Assembly (NCBI GenBank): GCA_036023115.1
Contig: JAYKKT010000089.1
Location: 16,362,501 to 16,426,500, forward strand
Direction of reading: 5' to 3'
Length of the DNA: 64,000 nucleotides
Origin: Brasenia schreberi
Lineage: Eukaryota; Streptophyta; Magnoliopsida; Nymphaeales; Cabombaceae
Part shown: one piece after another, positions 33,001 through 44,365 of the stretch
How the letters are laid out: the number at the start of each line of letters is the position of its first letter
Numbering within the stretch: the first letter of the stretch is position 1
Notes under the pieces: generated by a model
What the model saw: the letters and a program-made list of their open reading frames with translations, nothing else
Databases searched by the model: none
Told to the model about the DNA's origin: nothing
Program-made: the position numbers and the translations under genes

Positions 33001-33534
33001 CCATACATGGGTTTGGATTGGGATCTGGATATATATGGTCCAGATCCGATCCAAACTAAACTCTGACTCCTTTGAGCTATGTTGGAGACGAACGGTTTGT
33101 GCGGGGCCTGACAGCATCAGTGCTCCGTCTGCGTTGGGTCTTCGCCAACATGATCGTCTGCCTCTGTTTTCGCCTTCCGGAGATGACTTCGAATGATGTT
33201 TTGATGATAACAGGGTCTTGGACGTTCGAGATCTTGGGGGTGTGGATTTGATACGAGAGTTGCTGCGTCGGGCTCAAATGTGCTCCGGTTCCGGGCTCTC
33301 CTTAGCTCTCCTGGTCCTGTCTCGATTAGGCCGAAGCTGCTTCGGGGTTTCAAAAACATGTTTAAAAAGGTTTTTTTAAAAGCCATATTGTATTTTTGAA
33401 ATATAAAAGTTTAAAACATATATACAAGGTTGTCTGGAAGGCTCCTGGGTTTCCAGACTCAAAATAGCCCTTTGGGGCTGCTTTTACAAAACCAGATGGA
33501 TTTGAGAAATTCGTGGGATTTCGGGGTGTTTACA
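30001..33534 (-). repeat. 5' LTR of element 2 (family A, 3,534 bp)
   Basis: On the minus strand it starts TGTAAACACCCCG at 33534 and ends CGCGCGTCTACA at 30001. It is close to the 3' LTR at 1-3418, with one 110-bp unit more and a short deletion near 31960. A TATA box (CCTATATAAA) lies at 32301-32310 next to a 14-base G/C homopolymer run. Confidence 0.96.
30625..31225 (-). repeat. 110-bp tandem repeat array of the 5' LTR of element 2
   Basis: Four close units and two diverged units, each holding GAGCGAAGGCTC or GAGCGAAAGCTC followed by AATGTGTGTGAGTGCTTGAA. Confidence 0.9.
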
Positions 33535-34627
33535 CTCGGCCAGCACTTGGCCGAGCTAGGTGGGTTTAAATGAGTGCGGTTTAATGGGTTAAGGGGATTA
33601 GGTTTTAGTGGAGTCTAAACAAGGCTCGGCCAGCACTTGGCCGAGCTAGATGGGTTTAAATGAGTGCGGTATTGGGTGGTTTAGAGGGTTAGGACAAAGT
33701 GGGGTTAAGGTTGACTAGGGACTAACCTTTGGTTGCAGCCGAGGTAGGTCCAAGCTCCCTCCATGCAGCCACTTTCTCACCATTTGCAGCTCATTCACGC
33801 CTCAAGGTGCAGCCCACACTAAGCCCTTGGCCACAAGGCTCAAGCCCACACTCAAAAAGCAAAGTCAAGCCTACAATTTTTGACTTAGCTTCCCTCTCTC
33901 TCTCTTTCTCTCTCCACCCACCAAAATTTTCACATGAAAAGGATCTAGAGACCCCCCCCCCCCTCATGTCCTTTTATAGGCAAGGGGATTGGATATGGAT
34001 CCTGGATTGGTTCTGAAATTTGGATCCAATCCAAATCTTATTTGGATCTGGATCTTGGGTTTGGATCTGGATATTTGAATCCAAATTTGATCCAAATTTT
34101 TCTCTTCTTCAGTCCTTCCTGGCGTTTCGAGCTGGACATTTTGTGTGGGCCCTAACTTCATCAATGCTCTGTCTTATGCTGGGTTTTCCCCAATTTCGTC
34201 GTCCAAGCTCCTTTTCACCTTTCTGCACTCCGTTTTAACTGATTTTCAGTGCTTCAAACTTGGATTGCTTGTGATTTCAGGGGTGCTTTTGGCATGGCCT
34301 TCGATGCTTCGGGCTTGAAGTCCGCTTGTGGCTTGTACTCCTCTTTTGTCTTTGAAATTTGCTTTTCATCAGGCTAGGCTGACTTTTGAGCTTTTGAACC
34401 TCTTTTGAAGCTGCTTTGGGCCAAGCTTTACCTATTTGTCTAGGCTTTTGCAAAAATGGGACTTTCGTCCGTCTTTGAGAAATTCATGTTTTAATCGGGG
34501 TTGGAAAACAGAGGTTTGAAGTATTTGAGTCTCCTGGGTTTTCGAAAATTCCAAACTTGGCCTTTTGAGCTGATTTTTGAACTAGGCATTGGTTTTTGCA
34601 AAATTTTTGGATTTCGGGGTGTTTACA
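33535..34627 (-). repeat. 5' part of a D-like LTR, broken by element 2
   Basis: It ends on the right in GGATTTCGGGGTGTTTACA, so on the minus strand it starts TGTAAACACCCCGAAATCC, like families A and D. It carries a TATA box (minus CCTATAAAAG, 33971-33980), a run of 13 C, and two copies of the inverted repeat CTCGGCCA...TTGGCCGAG at 33535-33555 and 33628-33648. The rest of this LTR should lie left of the window beyond element 2. Its promoter region resembles 38400-38500, so I call it a D variant. Confidence 0.75.
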
Positions 34628-36218
34628 ACACGACTTGAATGTAAATTGCAGAAATTTAAATATATTTATATCTTAAGAGCGAAAAGGCTCAATGTGTGTG
34701 TGGGTGTTGTGTATAAATTGAAATGCAACTCATGCAACTGAACCGTAAAACGCAGCAGAAGGGAGATATAGATATATAAGAGTGGAAAGGCTCAATGTGG
34801 CGTGTGTGTATGTGTATAAATTGAAAGACAACACACACGACTGAATTTAACAACCCAAATCGAATTGCAATATGGCTCTTATTAGAGTCTTGGGAGTAAG
34901 AGCGAAGGCTCAATGTGTGTGATTGTGGAATGGAAAGACAACGCACACAACTTGAAAATAAACCCACGCAGCTGAATATATATAAATAGAGCAATATCTT
35001 AGGGGCTGTCAAGGCCCGTGTGTGTGCAAAAGTGTGCAACTAAGAGCGGAAAGGCTCAAGTGCACGTATGTGCTTGTGTGTCATGCATGTTTTTACAACC
35101 CGGGGGGAGACAACGCTCCGTTACTACATCCCCGTATCAAAATTTAATTAAGTACCAAATGTAAGGACTTACAACTCACCTAGCCCGCTATGCGGGGTGT
35201 GTCTAGGACACGTACACCTTGTTTGTATCGAGCTCGGGTCACGTGGGAGCGAAGCTAGAGAGCTTGAGAGCTTGGAGACACTTGGAGATCCGGGAGCTAC
35301 AAGTTATACTAGATTTGGGGCCACTTGGGGCTGGTTTGGGCAAGGTAAGACTCAAGCCAAGGTGGCTCGAGTGGGAGGATTTGGTTTTGGGACTCGGCTA
35401 GGACTTGGCCTTTGTTTTGTCTTGTGAGACTCGAGCCAAGGTGGCTCAAGTAGGGAGTGGTTGTGCCTTATGGTTTGGCCAAAGGCTGGCCTTTGGTTTA
35501 GCTTGTATGACTCGAGCCAAGGTGGCTCGAGTAGGGAAGTTTTAGGATATAGTTGGGGCTGGGTCCTAGGTAAGTCACGGCTAGGTTAAGGTAGAGTGCA
35601 GTTTTGGTTTAGGTTAGGTGGCTGTCGTAGGTAAGTCATGGGTAAGCAGGGGCTGGTTAACTAAGGTTGGCCAAGGTGGATGTGGGACTGGTACACGACC
35701 AGCACTTGAACATGTGCTTAGGTAAATGGCCTGCCAAAAGGCAGGCCAGTTTTTAGGTGAGTGGGGGAAGAACACGGCCTGGTTAGGCCATGGGTTTTTA
35801 GCTAGGTGGCCTGCCGAATGGTAGGCCAGGTTGTGGCGAAAAACCAGGAAGCCCGACCACCTTTGGCTGGGTTGTTTTAGGTAGGTGGGGTGTTAAGGAT
35901 GTGGTAGGAAACTGAGTGCATTAGGCACTCGGTTTGGTTAGGCTTTTGAGGTTGAATGGGCAGGACCTAAGGGAGGGTGTAAGGCCAAGGTTTAGGGGAG
36001 ATTAGCTTCAATGGGATCTAAGGAAGTTTCGGCCAGATGGTGGCCGAGCTTTGGTGGGTTTAAAGGGGAGTTCGGCCAAGGTTGGCCGAACTTGGCTAGG
36101 TCTTGGCTGGGTCTTGGGGGAGTTCGGCCAAGGTTGGCCGAACTTGGCTAGGTCTTGGCTGGGTGGTCTAGAGGGGTTAGGGAAGGAGATGGGTTAGGTT
36201 TGGGTCTAGGTACCAACC
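34628..36218 (-). repeat. Family D LTR (copy D0), middle segment
   Basis: It aligns with 42295-44170 of the D solo LTR: the GAGCGAAAAGGCTC repeats, the GTTTTTACAACCCGGGGGGAGAC block, then a stretch rich in 20-base hairpins. Its left part should lie beyond the window behind the D-like LTR and element 2. A second D LTR enters at 36219, and the right part resumes at 39442. Confidence 0.75.
35351..36143. repeat. Cluster of short perfect inverted repeats in LTR D0
   Basis: Stems differ in sequence but share size (8-10 bp) and short loops. Examples are CTCGAGCCA/TGGCTCGAG at 35511-35531, GGCCTGCC/GGCAGGCC at 35728-35747 with loop AAAA, and TTCGGCCAA/TTGGCCGAA at 36071-36090 and 36123-36142. An equivalent cluster lies at 43112-44010 in the D solo LTR. 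Confidence 0.8.
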
Positions 36219-39109
36219 TGTAGACACCGAAAATTTTCACTTATGGGTTCTTAGGCCTGAAGTGAACCTTTTCGCAATCTACTTCGCTTTATGGGCGTGC
36301 CAGCTAGTTTACTTTAACTAGCAAAGTATGTTTTGAAAATATTCTGACTTTTGAAAGGCGATTGTAGGCAAGCGGGATTTTTACGTCGCAGACCTTCTTG
36401 CACCGATGCGCAAGGGTCAGTCTGTACGCTTAGAGACTTCGTTTTGAAACAAGTTTAACTCAAAATATATTTTGAATGAAGAAGTGTTTTAAAACCTTTT
36501 GAAAACCATGCATTTGGGCGATTTTGACTTTGTAAGGGTTGGACGACCCTAAGTCTTTCAAATTTTAATCTACTTAGGCACGATGGGCGTGCATCGAAAT
36601 AGCCTAAGTCTTGCACGATTTGATTCGGGTTTGTACGATTTTCAGATTTTAGATCACGTGGATTTGCACGTGCCTAAGTCTTTCTTTTTATCCCTTTATG
36701 GGCCACCTAGGTGTGTGTTATGAACACTCCACTACATGGGGCGAATTTGAGCGGGAGTACGGGGCTTGCTTCGATGCAATATGCGTCCTACCTCGTGGTA
36801 TGGCGTAGATGCAATGCAAACTCATGCTACTCCAAAGGGAAAACCCAAAATTAAAAGACAATGCCGAAGGGAAATTGCCGAAGGGAAATGACTTGTAAAG
36901 TAAATAGCCGAAGGGAAATGACTTGTAAAGTAAATAGCGGAAGGGGAAATATGGCTATATCTTAAGAGCGGAAAGGCTCAATTGTGTAAGTGTGTGTCGT
37001 GTATATATTGAAAGACAACGCACACGACTTGAACCTTAAAACCCGAATCTTAAAGACGTAGCCGAAAGAAATACTTTATATAGAGTATATGTAGGGGCCC
37101 TAACATGGGTCTTGTAAATAAGAGCGAAGGCTCAATGTGTGTGCGTGCTTGAATTGAAAGAATTACACACACGACATGAAATGAAACCCAAATGTAAATT
37201 GTAGTATGCCTTGACTAAGGTCTTGGGAGTAAGAGTGAAGGCTCAATGTGTGTGAGTGTAGAATTGAAGTACTACGCACACGACATAAATGAAACCCAAA
37301 TATAACTGCAATAAGGCCTTTACTATGGTCTTGGGAGTAAGAGCGAAGGCTCAATGTGTGTGCGTGTGGAAAATGGAAAGACAACACACACGACTTAATT
37401 AAAAACCCCCTTGACTTAAAATATATAAATATAACTATATATTAAGGGCTTGTTAGGCCCGTGTGTGTGCAAGAAGTGTACGACTAAGAGCGGAAAGGCT
37501 CAAGTGCACGTGTGTGTGGGTGTGTCAAACCACGTTATTACAATGGGGGGGAGACGAAGCTCCTTTACTACAACCCCGTATCAAAATTTAATTGAATATA
37601 AAGCAAGTTAATGTAATAGACCAAGTTTAGACACTTACAAATAGCTGGTCCATGTTCAACTTGCTTGCACGTGGGCTCACGGTTCACCTTGGGCAGCCAA
37701 GAGGGGGTTATCCTAGGGAGCTTTGAGGGAGGTTCTATGGGGCACGGTTAGGGCCTTAGGGGAACTAAGGTTCGGTAAAGATGGGGCTGTCTAGGGTCTG
37801 TCCTAGGTGGCTGGAAGAGGTGCAGGTCACGGCCAGGGGGGTGGTCAGGTCGGCAGGAAGGTGGACAGGGCGGCAGGGAGGCAGTCGGGTCGGCAGGGAG
37901 GCGTCTGGCGCCTGGCGCAGCAGACGGGCGCCTGGCGCTGGGCGCTGGGGCGCAGGGCACGCAGTAGCGCGGGACGGCTGCGGCACGGGGCGTGCAGGCG
38001 ACAGAGGGGGCGCGCGGCAGGAAGCAGGGCGCGCGGCAGCAGAAGGGGCGCGCGGCAGGCGCTGGTTGCTCACGGCCGGCCGGGGTGAAGTTTTTGGGGT
38101 TTGTTAGGGATGGTTTGAGGCGGTTGGGGTTAGGTTAGGTCTAGTTAGGGTTAGGTTGGTTCAGTTAGGGTTAGGTTCAGTTAGGGTTAGGTAAGTTCGA
38201 ACCTAGGCTAGGTTGGGGTTAGGTTTACCTCTTGGAGCCAGTCCTTCACGGCTTGAGCCCACGTCTCCACGGTTGCAGCCACTTGGTCCAGCCCACCTTG
38301 GTTGCAGCCCCTTGGTCTAGACCCACTTAGCCCACATGGCTTGAACCCACCTCACCCAATGAGCCCACATGGCTAGGTCTATCACTCCCTCTCTCTCCTC
38401 CCAAATATTTGCATGAACCCTTTACATGGACCCCCTCACCTCTATTTATAGAGATTTGAGGTGGGTCTTGGATTTGGGTTTGGGTTTGGGTTTGGATCCA
38501 TACCCAAATCCAAACACTATTTGGATCTGGATATTGGATCTCAGATATTTTGAGATCCGTATCCGATCCAAACCCAACATTTTTATGGATATGGATCTAG
38601 ATATTTTGATCCAGATCCGATCCAATCCAAACACTATTTGGATCCAATCCAAATACAAACACTATTTGGATCGACCCAAATACTATTTGGATTGGCCCAA
38701 ATCCAAACACTATTCATTACATGGATTTGGATCTGGATATATATGGTCCAGATCCAAATCAAAATTTCTTCGGACAGTCCTTCTTGGCCTCTTGAGGCGA
38801 ACGATCTGTGCGGGCACTGGCTTCATCAGCGCTCCGTCTGGTGCTGGGTTTTCCCCAACTTTGTCGTTCGGACTTCGTTTCGCCGTTCTGGACTCCGTTG
38901 AGCTTTTCATCAAATGGGCTCTACTTTCTTTTGTTTTTTTATCAGGGAGTGGCTTCTGAAGCTCTGGGCTTGAATCCTCTTCGGGCCTAGGGTCTTCTTT
39001 TGCCTTCTGTACCTGTTTTCACATTTCAAAACAGGTCATCGTTTTGGCTCAAACGAGCTTTTTGGTGTTTTGAGAGTTTTTGAAAAATAGAAGATTTGGG
39101 GTGTTTACA
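36219..39109 (-). repeat. Family D LTR (copy D1), 3' LTR of a decayed element
   Basis: On the minus strand it runs from TGTAAACACCCC (39109) to GGTGTCTACA (36219), 2,891 bp. The next bases, 39110-39124, are the polypurine tract GATGCCCCTCTTTGG (minus CCAAAGAGGGGCATC), so this was a 3' LTR. A TATA box (CTATAAATAG on the minus strand) lies at 38442-38451. U5 shows the CTTGC/GCAAG hairpin (36397-36414) and an exact PBS-like decamer (36293-36302). A GC-rich stretch at 37740-38090 is CGGCAGG/GCGCGGCAG-repetitive. Confidence 0.85.
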
Positions 39110-39441
39110 GATGCCCCTCTTTGGCATTATCCAAATGTATTTCAAAACAGGTCGTCGTTTTGGCTTCTTTCTACATTTTGGAGCTGCTTTCTACTTTTCT
39201 TTGACCCAAATTACACTTTTACCCTTTTATCGAGCTTTTCTTTGAACGGGCTCTCCTTTCTTCTGTTTTTGGGCAGGGGAGGACTTCTGAAGTTCTAGGC
39301 TTGAATTCCTCTTCTTGACTGGGCTCTCCTTTTGCCTTTTGTACTTGTTTTTGCAATTTAATACAGACTGTCGTTTTGGCTCAAACGAGTTTTTTGTGTT
39401 TTTGAGAGTTTTTGAATTTTGGAAACTTCAGGGTGTTTACA
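39110..39441 (-). repeat. Polypurine tract and remnant 5' LTR of the D1 element
   Basis: After the polypurine tract the sequence passes within about 20 bases into LTR D start sequence that ends GGGTGTTTACA at 39441. This fits a deletion from just behind the tract into the 5' LTR, removing the whole internal region. CAACC left of D1 (36214-36218) recurs at 39440-39444 overlapping the terminal CA, a possible target duplication. Confidence 0.6.
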
Positions 39442-40251
39442 ACCGCTCACCTCTATTTATAGACATTTGAGGTGGGTCTTGGATATGGGTCTTGGATTTG
39501 GGTTTGGGTACTTGGATCCGATCTAAACACTATTTGGATTTGGATCATGGATCTCAAATATTTTGAGATCCAGATCCAGTCCAAATATTTATTTAGGTTT
39601 GGGTCTCGGATCTTGGATATTTTGAGATCCAGATCCAATCCAAACACTATTTGGATCTGGATCTGGATATTTTGGGTCTAGATCCAATCCAAAATTTTCT
39701 TCTGCTCCTTTATTTTCAGTCCTTTCTGGCGCTTTTCACAGTCGGTTTTGAGCAGGCTCCGGTACATCGGCGACCCAACTTCGGCCTGGGTCTTGCCCAA
39801 GTCCTTCTTCTAATTGGTTCTCTACTTTTCAAGACTTTTTTGGCATTTGTTTCGATCCGCCGTTTTGGTTTCTGGCCGGTTCTTGGTGCTATCGATCTTA
39901 GATTGCCGCACGAATTCCGTTCTTCATTCTGATGGGACATGTCTCAGACTTCTATCGACTTCATCAGGTTTTTGATTTCTTTGTGCATTTTGGAAATGCT
40001 TTTTGCATTTTTGACCCAAATTATGTTTTTATCCTTTTGTCAGGCTTTTCTCCGAATGGGCTCTCCTTTCTTTTGTTTTTCAGCTTGAGATGGCTTCTGA
40101 AGTTTCGGGCTTGAATTCTTCTTCTTGCCTGGGCTCTCCTTTCGCCTTTTGAACCTGCTTTGGCATTTTAAAACAGATTGTTGTTTTGGCTTTGAAAGAG
40201 CTTTTTGTGTTTTTGAGAGTTTTGAAATTTGGAAAATTTGGGTTGTTTACA
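39442..40251 (-). repeat. Family D LTR (copy D0), 5'-most segment
   Basis: It resembles 51250-52074: TATA box CTATAAATAG on the minus strand (39453-39462), GGATCTGGAT-rich block, then GGTTGTTTACA at 40251, the LTR start. It resumes the LTR broken at 36218. Confidence 0.7.
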
Positions 40252-40637
40252 GCTTGGTCAAAAGGTTAGTGCCTAAACCTAGTGTGGCTGCAACAAAGGT
40301 GCAAGGTTGACCAAGTAAGGCTCAGCTACACCAAGGTGGTGTGTTGACCTAGCAAGGCTCGGCTAAAGTGGGTTGCACCTTGGTGAACCGAACCCAACTT
40401 GGGGCTGAACCTGGACAGCTAGGGCTGGCTTGACTTGGCCACACCACATCAACAGTAGGGCTGGCTTGACATGGCCGAACCACACCCACCTGCAGCTGAA
40501 CTGAACCCACTTGGACCACCCGGCTACATCTGGCCGAACACTTTGACCACCTTGAAGGACCCTACATCAAACTTGGGCTGGTTTGACTTTGGCTGAACCA
40601 CAACCACTTGAAGGACCCAGTTGCACCCTTTGATTGC
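40252..40637 (+). repeat. Family E LTR, left segment
   Basis: The text (GGCTGGCTTGACTTGGCC, ACCGAACCCAACTTG) continues in style and sequence at 54280-54420, so it is the left side of the LTR broken by the nested block 40638-54279. No ORF or other signal is visible. Confidence 0.65.
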
Positions 40638-43111
40638 TATAAACACCCCGAAATCCCACGAATTCCTCAAAACAAACCTGGTTTTAGCAGCCCCAAAGAG
40701 CCATTTTGAGTCTAGAAACCCAGGAGCCTTCCAGACAACCCTGTACATATGTTTTAAACTTTACATATTTCAAAAGTGTATAATATGGCTTTAAAAACCT
40801 TTTTAAACACGATTTTGAAACCCCGAAGCGGCTTGGCCTGATACAAGCAGGACCAGAAGAGCCAAAGAGAGCCCGGAACCAGAGCACAAGTCAAGCCCGG
40901 CACAACAACTCTTGTGTTGAATCCACCCCCAGGATCTCGAACGTCCAAGACCCTGTTATCATCAAAACATTACTTGAAATCAGCTTCGAAAGGCGAAAAC
41001 AGAGGCGGATGATCATGTTGGCGAAGACCCAACACAGACGGAGTACTGATGCTGTCAGACCCCGCACAAACCGTTCGTTTCGAACACAGCCTGAAGGAGT
41101 CAGAATTCAGTTTGGATCAGATCTGGACCATATATATCCAGATCCCAATCCAAACCCATGTGTGGACTTGGATTTGGATTTGGATCTAGAGATCCAATCC
41201 AATATCCACATCCATGGCCCACATCACCTTCTCATAAATGGAGGTAGGGCCCACTTGAATTTCACGTGGGATTATGGGCATGAGAGAGAGTGGGGGAGGA
41301 TAAGATCAAAGTGTGTTGTAATTAAGCTTGACTTGTGTGTCAAGTTTGGGGTTAATCATGTGGGTTAGCCTAATTAAAGTGGGTTTAAGCTTGTAATTAG
41401 CCAAAACCTAACCTAGGGCAGCACCAACATGATGTGATTAAGGTCTATGGGTCATGCAAAGGGAGATCCTTAATCCAATCTTAACCAAAAATACCTAATC
41501 CTAGCCTTTTACCCTAATCCTGTCCTAATCCTAGCCTAATCACCTAACCTACTTCCCTAATCCCGGCCTAATCCCAACCTAATCACCTAACCCACCTCAC
41601 TAAACCTCACCCCAAAACCAACCCACCTAGCTAAACCCTAAACCTCTAAACCACCCCACCTAAACCTAGCACACAATCTACCCAAAACCCCTTATGAAAA
41701 TATCTGGCCCTACCCCAAAACCAGCCCACCTTACTACCATACCACCACCCCTAGACCACTGTAGACACCGAAAATTTTCACTTGCAGGTTCTTAGGCTTG
41801 AAGTGAACCTTTTCGTGCTTACGTTCGCTTTTAGGGCGTACCAGCTAGCTTACTCAAACTAGCGAAGTAGTTTTTGAAATATCTGACTTTTGAAAGGCAA
41901 TTGTGGACAAGCGGGATCTTTTCGTCGCAAACCTTCTTGAACCGACGCTCAAGGGTCAGTTTGTACGCTTAGAGACTTCGTTTGAAACAAGTTAAACTCA
42001 AATTCGATTTTTGAATGAACAGGTGTTTGAAAACTTCAGAAAGCATGCATTTGGCGAGTTTTGGCTTTTACTGGGTTTGGGCGACCCTAAGTCTTTGAAA
42101 TTTATCTGCCTTAGGTGTGGAGTGTATGCATCAAGTGCCTAAGATGGGCGTTTTGCACGATTTATTCGGGTTTGTTCGATGTAGGTATGCAACCTAGCTC
42201 GAGTATGGCAAGTATGCAATGCAACTCACACAACTTGAATGTAAAACCCAAAATTTAAAGACTTAACAGAAGTGAAAACCCAATTTGAATGCAACTCACA
42301 CGACTTGAATGTAAATTGCAGAAATTCAAATATCTCTATATCTTAAGAGCGGAAAGGCTCAATGTGTGCGTGGGTGTTGTGTATAAATTGAAATGCAACA
42401 CATGCAACTGAACCATAAAATGCAGCAGAAGGGAGATATAGATATATGTAAGAGCGGAAAGGCTCAATTGTGGTGCGTGTGTATGTGTGTAAATTGAAAG
42501 ACAACACACACGACTGAATTTAAAACCCAGAATTGAAATGCGTACACAACTGAACCGGGAAAACTCACGCAGCAGAAAGTATATAGATATGGCTATATCT
42601 TAGTGGCTTCTGAGGCCAAAATGTGCGTGAAGTGTTTGAGCAAACGCTCGGGTGTTTCTTGGGTGCGAGTGTGTAATTGAAAAACAAACTCACATGACTT
42701 AATGTAACAACCCAGCTTAATTGAAATACGTACGTATAATAAGAGCGAAAAGGCTCAATTGTGTACGTGGTGCTTGTGTACGAGATAAGAGCGAAAAGGC
42801 TCGAGTGTACGTGTGTGTCTCGTGTGTCCAGCACTGTTATTACATCCGGGGGAGACGATGCTCCGTTATTACAACCTCGTATCAGATTGAATTGAATATG
42901 AAAAACAACTTGATATATATCAAAATAAACTCATATTTTCCAGATTCTTGAGTTATGCTCGTACAAGAGGCGAGTCCATCATCATTACATGGAGTCCGGG
43001 GCACGTGGGAGCGAAGCCGGAGAGCTTGAGAGCTTGGGGAGACTTGGAGTTCCGAGAGCTGCAAATTATACCGGGTTTAGGGCCGCTTGGGGCTGGTTTG
43101 GGTAAGGGATG

Positions 43112-44010
43112 ACTCGAGCCACCTTGGCTCGAGTGATAGGCTTTTTGGTTTAGGATTTGGCCAGCATTTGGCCTTAGGTTTAGTGAGGTTTAGACTTAGG
43201 ATTAGGCCAGCACTTGGCCTTGGTTTAGGTCATGTTTAAGCTTAGGATTAGGCCAGCACTTGGCCTTGGTTTAGGTCATGTTTTGGACCTGGTATTAGGC
43301 ATGACTCGAGCCAAGGTGGCTCGAGTGAAGGATATGGTTTAGGTCTTGTGAAACTCGAGCCAAAGTGGCTCGAGTGGTAGTTGTTTGCTCTAGGGTTCGG
43401 CCAACATTTGGCCTTGGTTTAGATCTTGTGAAACTCGAGCCAAGGTGGCTCGAGTAAGAGTGGTATTAGGGTGTAGTTGGTCCTAGTCTAGGTGCTGAAG
43501 ATGGGACACGGTTAAGCTAGGGATGATACATGGCCAGGTTTTAGGTAGGGTTCACTAGGTTGCCAAGGTGAGCTTAGGGGCTGGTTCACGGCCAGCCCTT
43601 AGCCTAAGGTTTTGGGCTGGGATGGCCTGCCTTTAGGGCAGGCCTTAGTTGATTTTAGGTGGGACACGGTCTGCTCTAGCAGGCCGTGGGTCTTAGGTAG
43701 GTGGGCTGGCTAAGGCCGGCCAGGTTTTTGGCAAGGAAAACAAGGAAGCCCGGCCACCTTTGGCCGAGCTGCTTTAGGTAGCTGGAGGGGGAATACCAGC
43801 CACGGGCTGGGCTGGTTTTTAGGTAGTTGGCCTGCCTTAAGGACAGGCCACCTTGGGTAGGAAAAGGGGACACGGCCTGCTGGTGCAGGCCGTGGGTTTT
43901 TGGGGAAAAAGGACTTGAGCCAAGGTGGCTCGAGTTAGGTTGAAGTTCGGCCAAAGCTCGCCGAACTTGGTTGGGTTGAAGGGGGGGAGTTCGGCCAGGT
44001 GGTGGCCGAA
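43112..44010. repeat. Cluster of short perfect inverted repeats in LTR D
   Basis: At least nine inverted repeats occur in 900 bp, among them ACTCGAGCCA/TGGCTCGAGT at 43112-43134 and 43304-43326 with variants near 43365, 43431 and 43917, GGCCTGCC/GGCAGGCC at 43624-43644, CACGGCCTGC/GCAGGCCGTG at 43871-43894, and GTTCGGCCA/TGGCCGAAC near 43989. Loops are 3-5 bases. Confidence 0.82.
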
Positions 44011-44365
44011 CTAGGTTTAGGTCTTGGAGCAGCCTAGCTAGGTGGTTGTCTAGGGTAGATGTTTTGGAAAAATCGGCCAGGACTTGGCTGCTTAGGTAGT
44101 GTTTTTAGGGGCAGTTCTTGGTGGTTGATGGGTGGTCTAGAGAGGTTACGGAAGAAGTGGGTTAGATTAGGTTTTTAAGGCTTACCTAGGGTGCAGCTCC
44201 ACTCCAGCCACCACTCACGCCGCCAAGCTCAACCATGCAATGTTCCCAGCTTTGAAGAAGAGGCTTCTACCGTTGGTGCAGCCCTTGGCCAATCCCCATC
44301 TTCAAACAAAAAGTATTTTGGGCCAATGGGCCACTTTCTCTCTCATCCCCCCTTTCTTTCACGTG

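Larger units (their letters stand above)
1..33534 (-). mobile_element. Element 2: family A Ty3/gypsy (Tat/Ogre-like) element, nearly complete, host of element 1
   Basis: The order on the minus strand is 5' LTR (30001-33534), PBS, gag-pro, pol, polypurine tract, 3' LTR (1-3418). By alignment with the 5' LTR, the last 33 bases of the 3' LTR lie left of the window. Element 1 with its target duplication interrupts the integrase at 5204-23829; without it the internal region is about 7.96 kb, as in element 1. The right flank begins CTCGG (33535-33539), the expected target duplication, whose left copy is outside the window. Eight nonsense codons and one frameshift make it non-autonomous today. The assignment rests on domain order and on near-identity to element 1. 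Confidence 0.95.

Noticed and set aside
37740..38090. A GC-rich stretch with long open frames (up to 108 residues) that might be a host exon or CpG island.
   Set aside because: It lies inside LTR D1, is made of short CGGCAGG/GCGCGGCAG repeats and is open on both strands.
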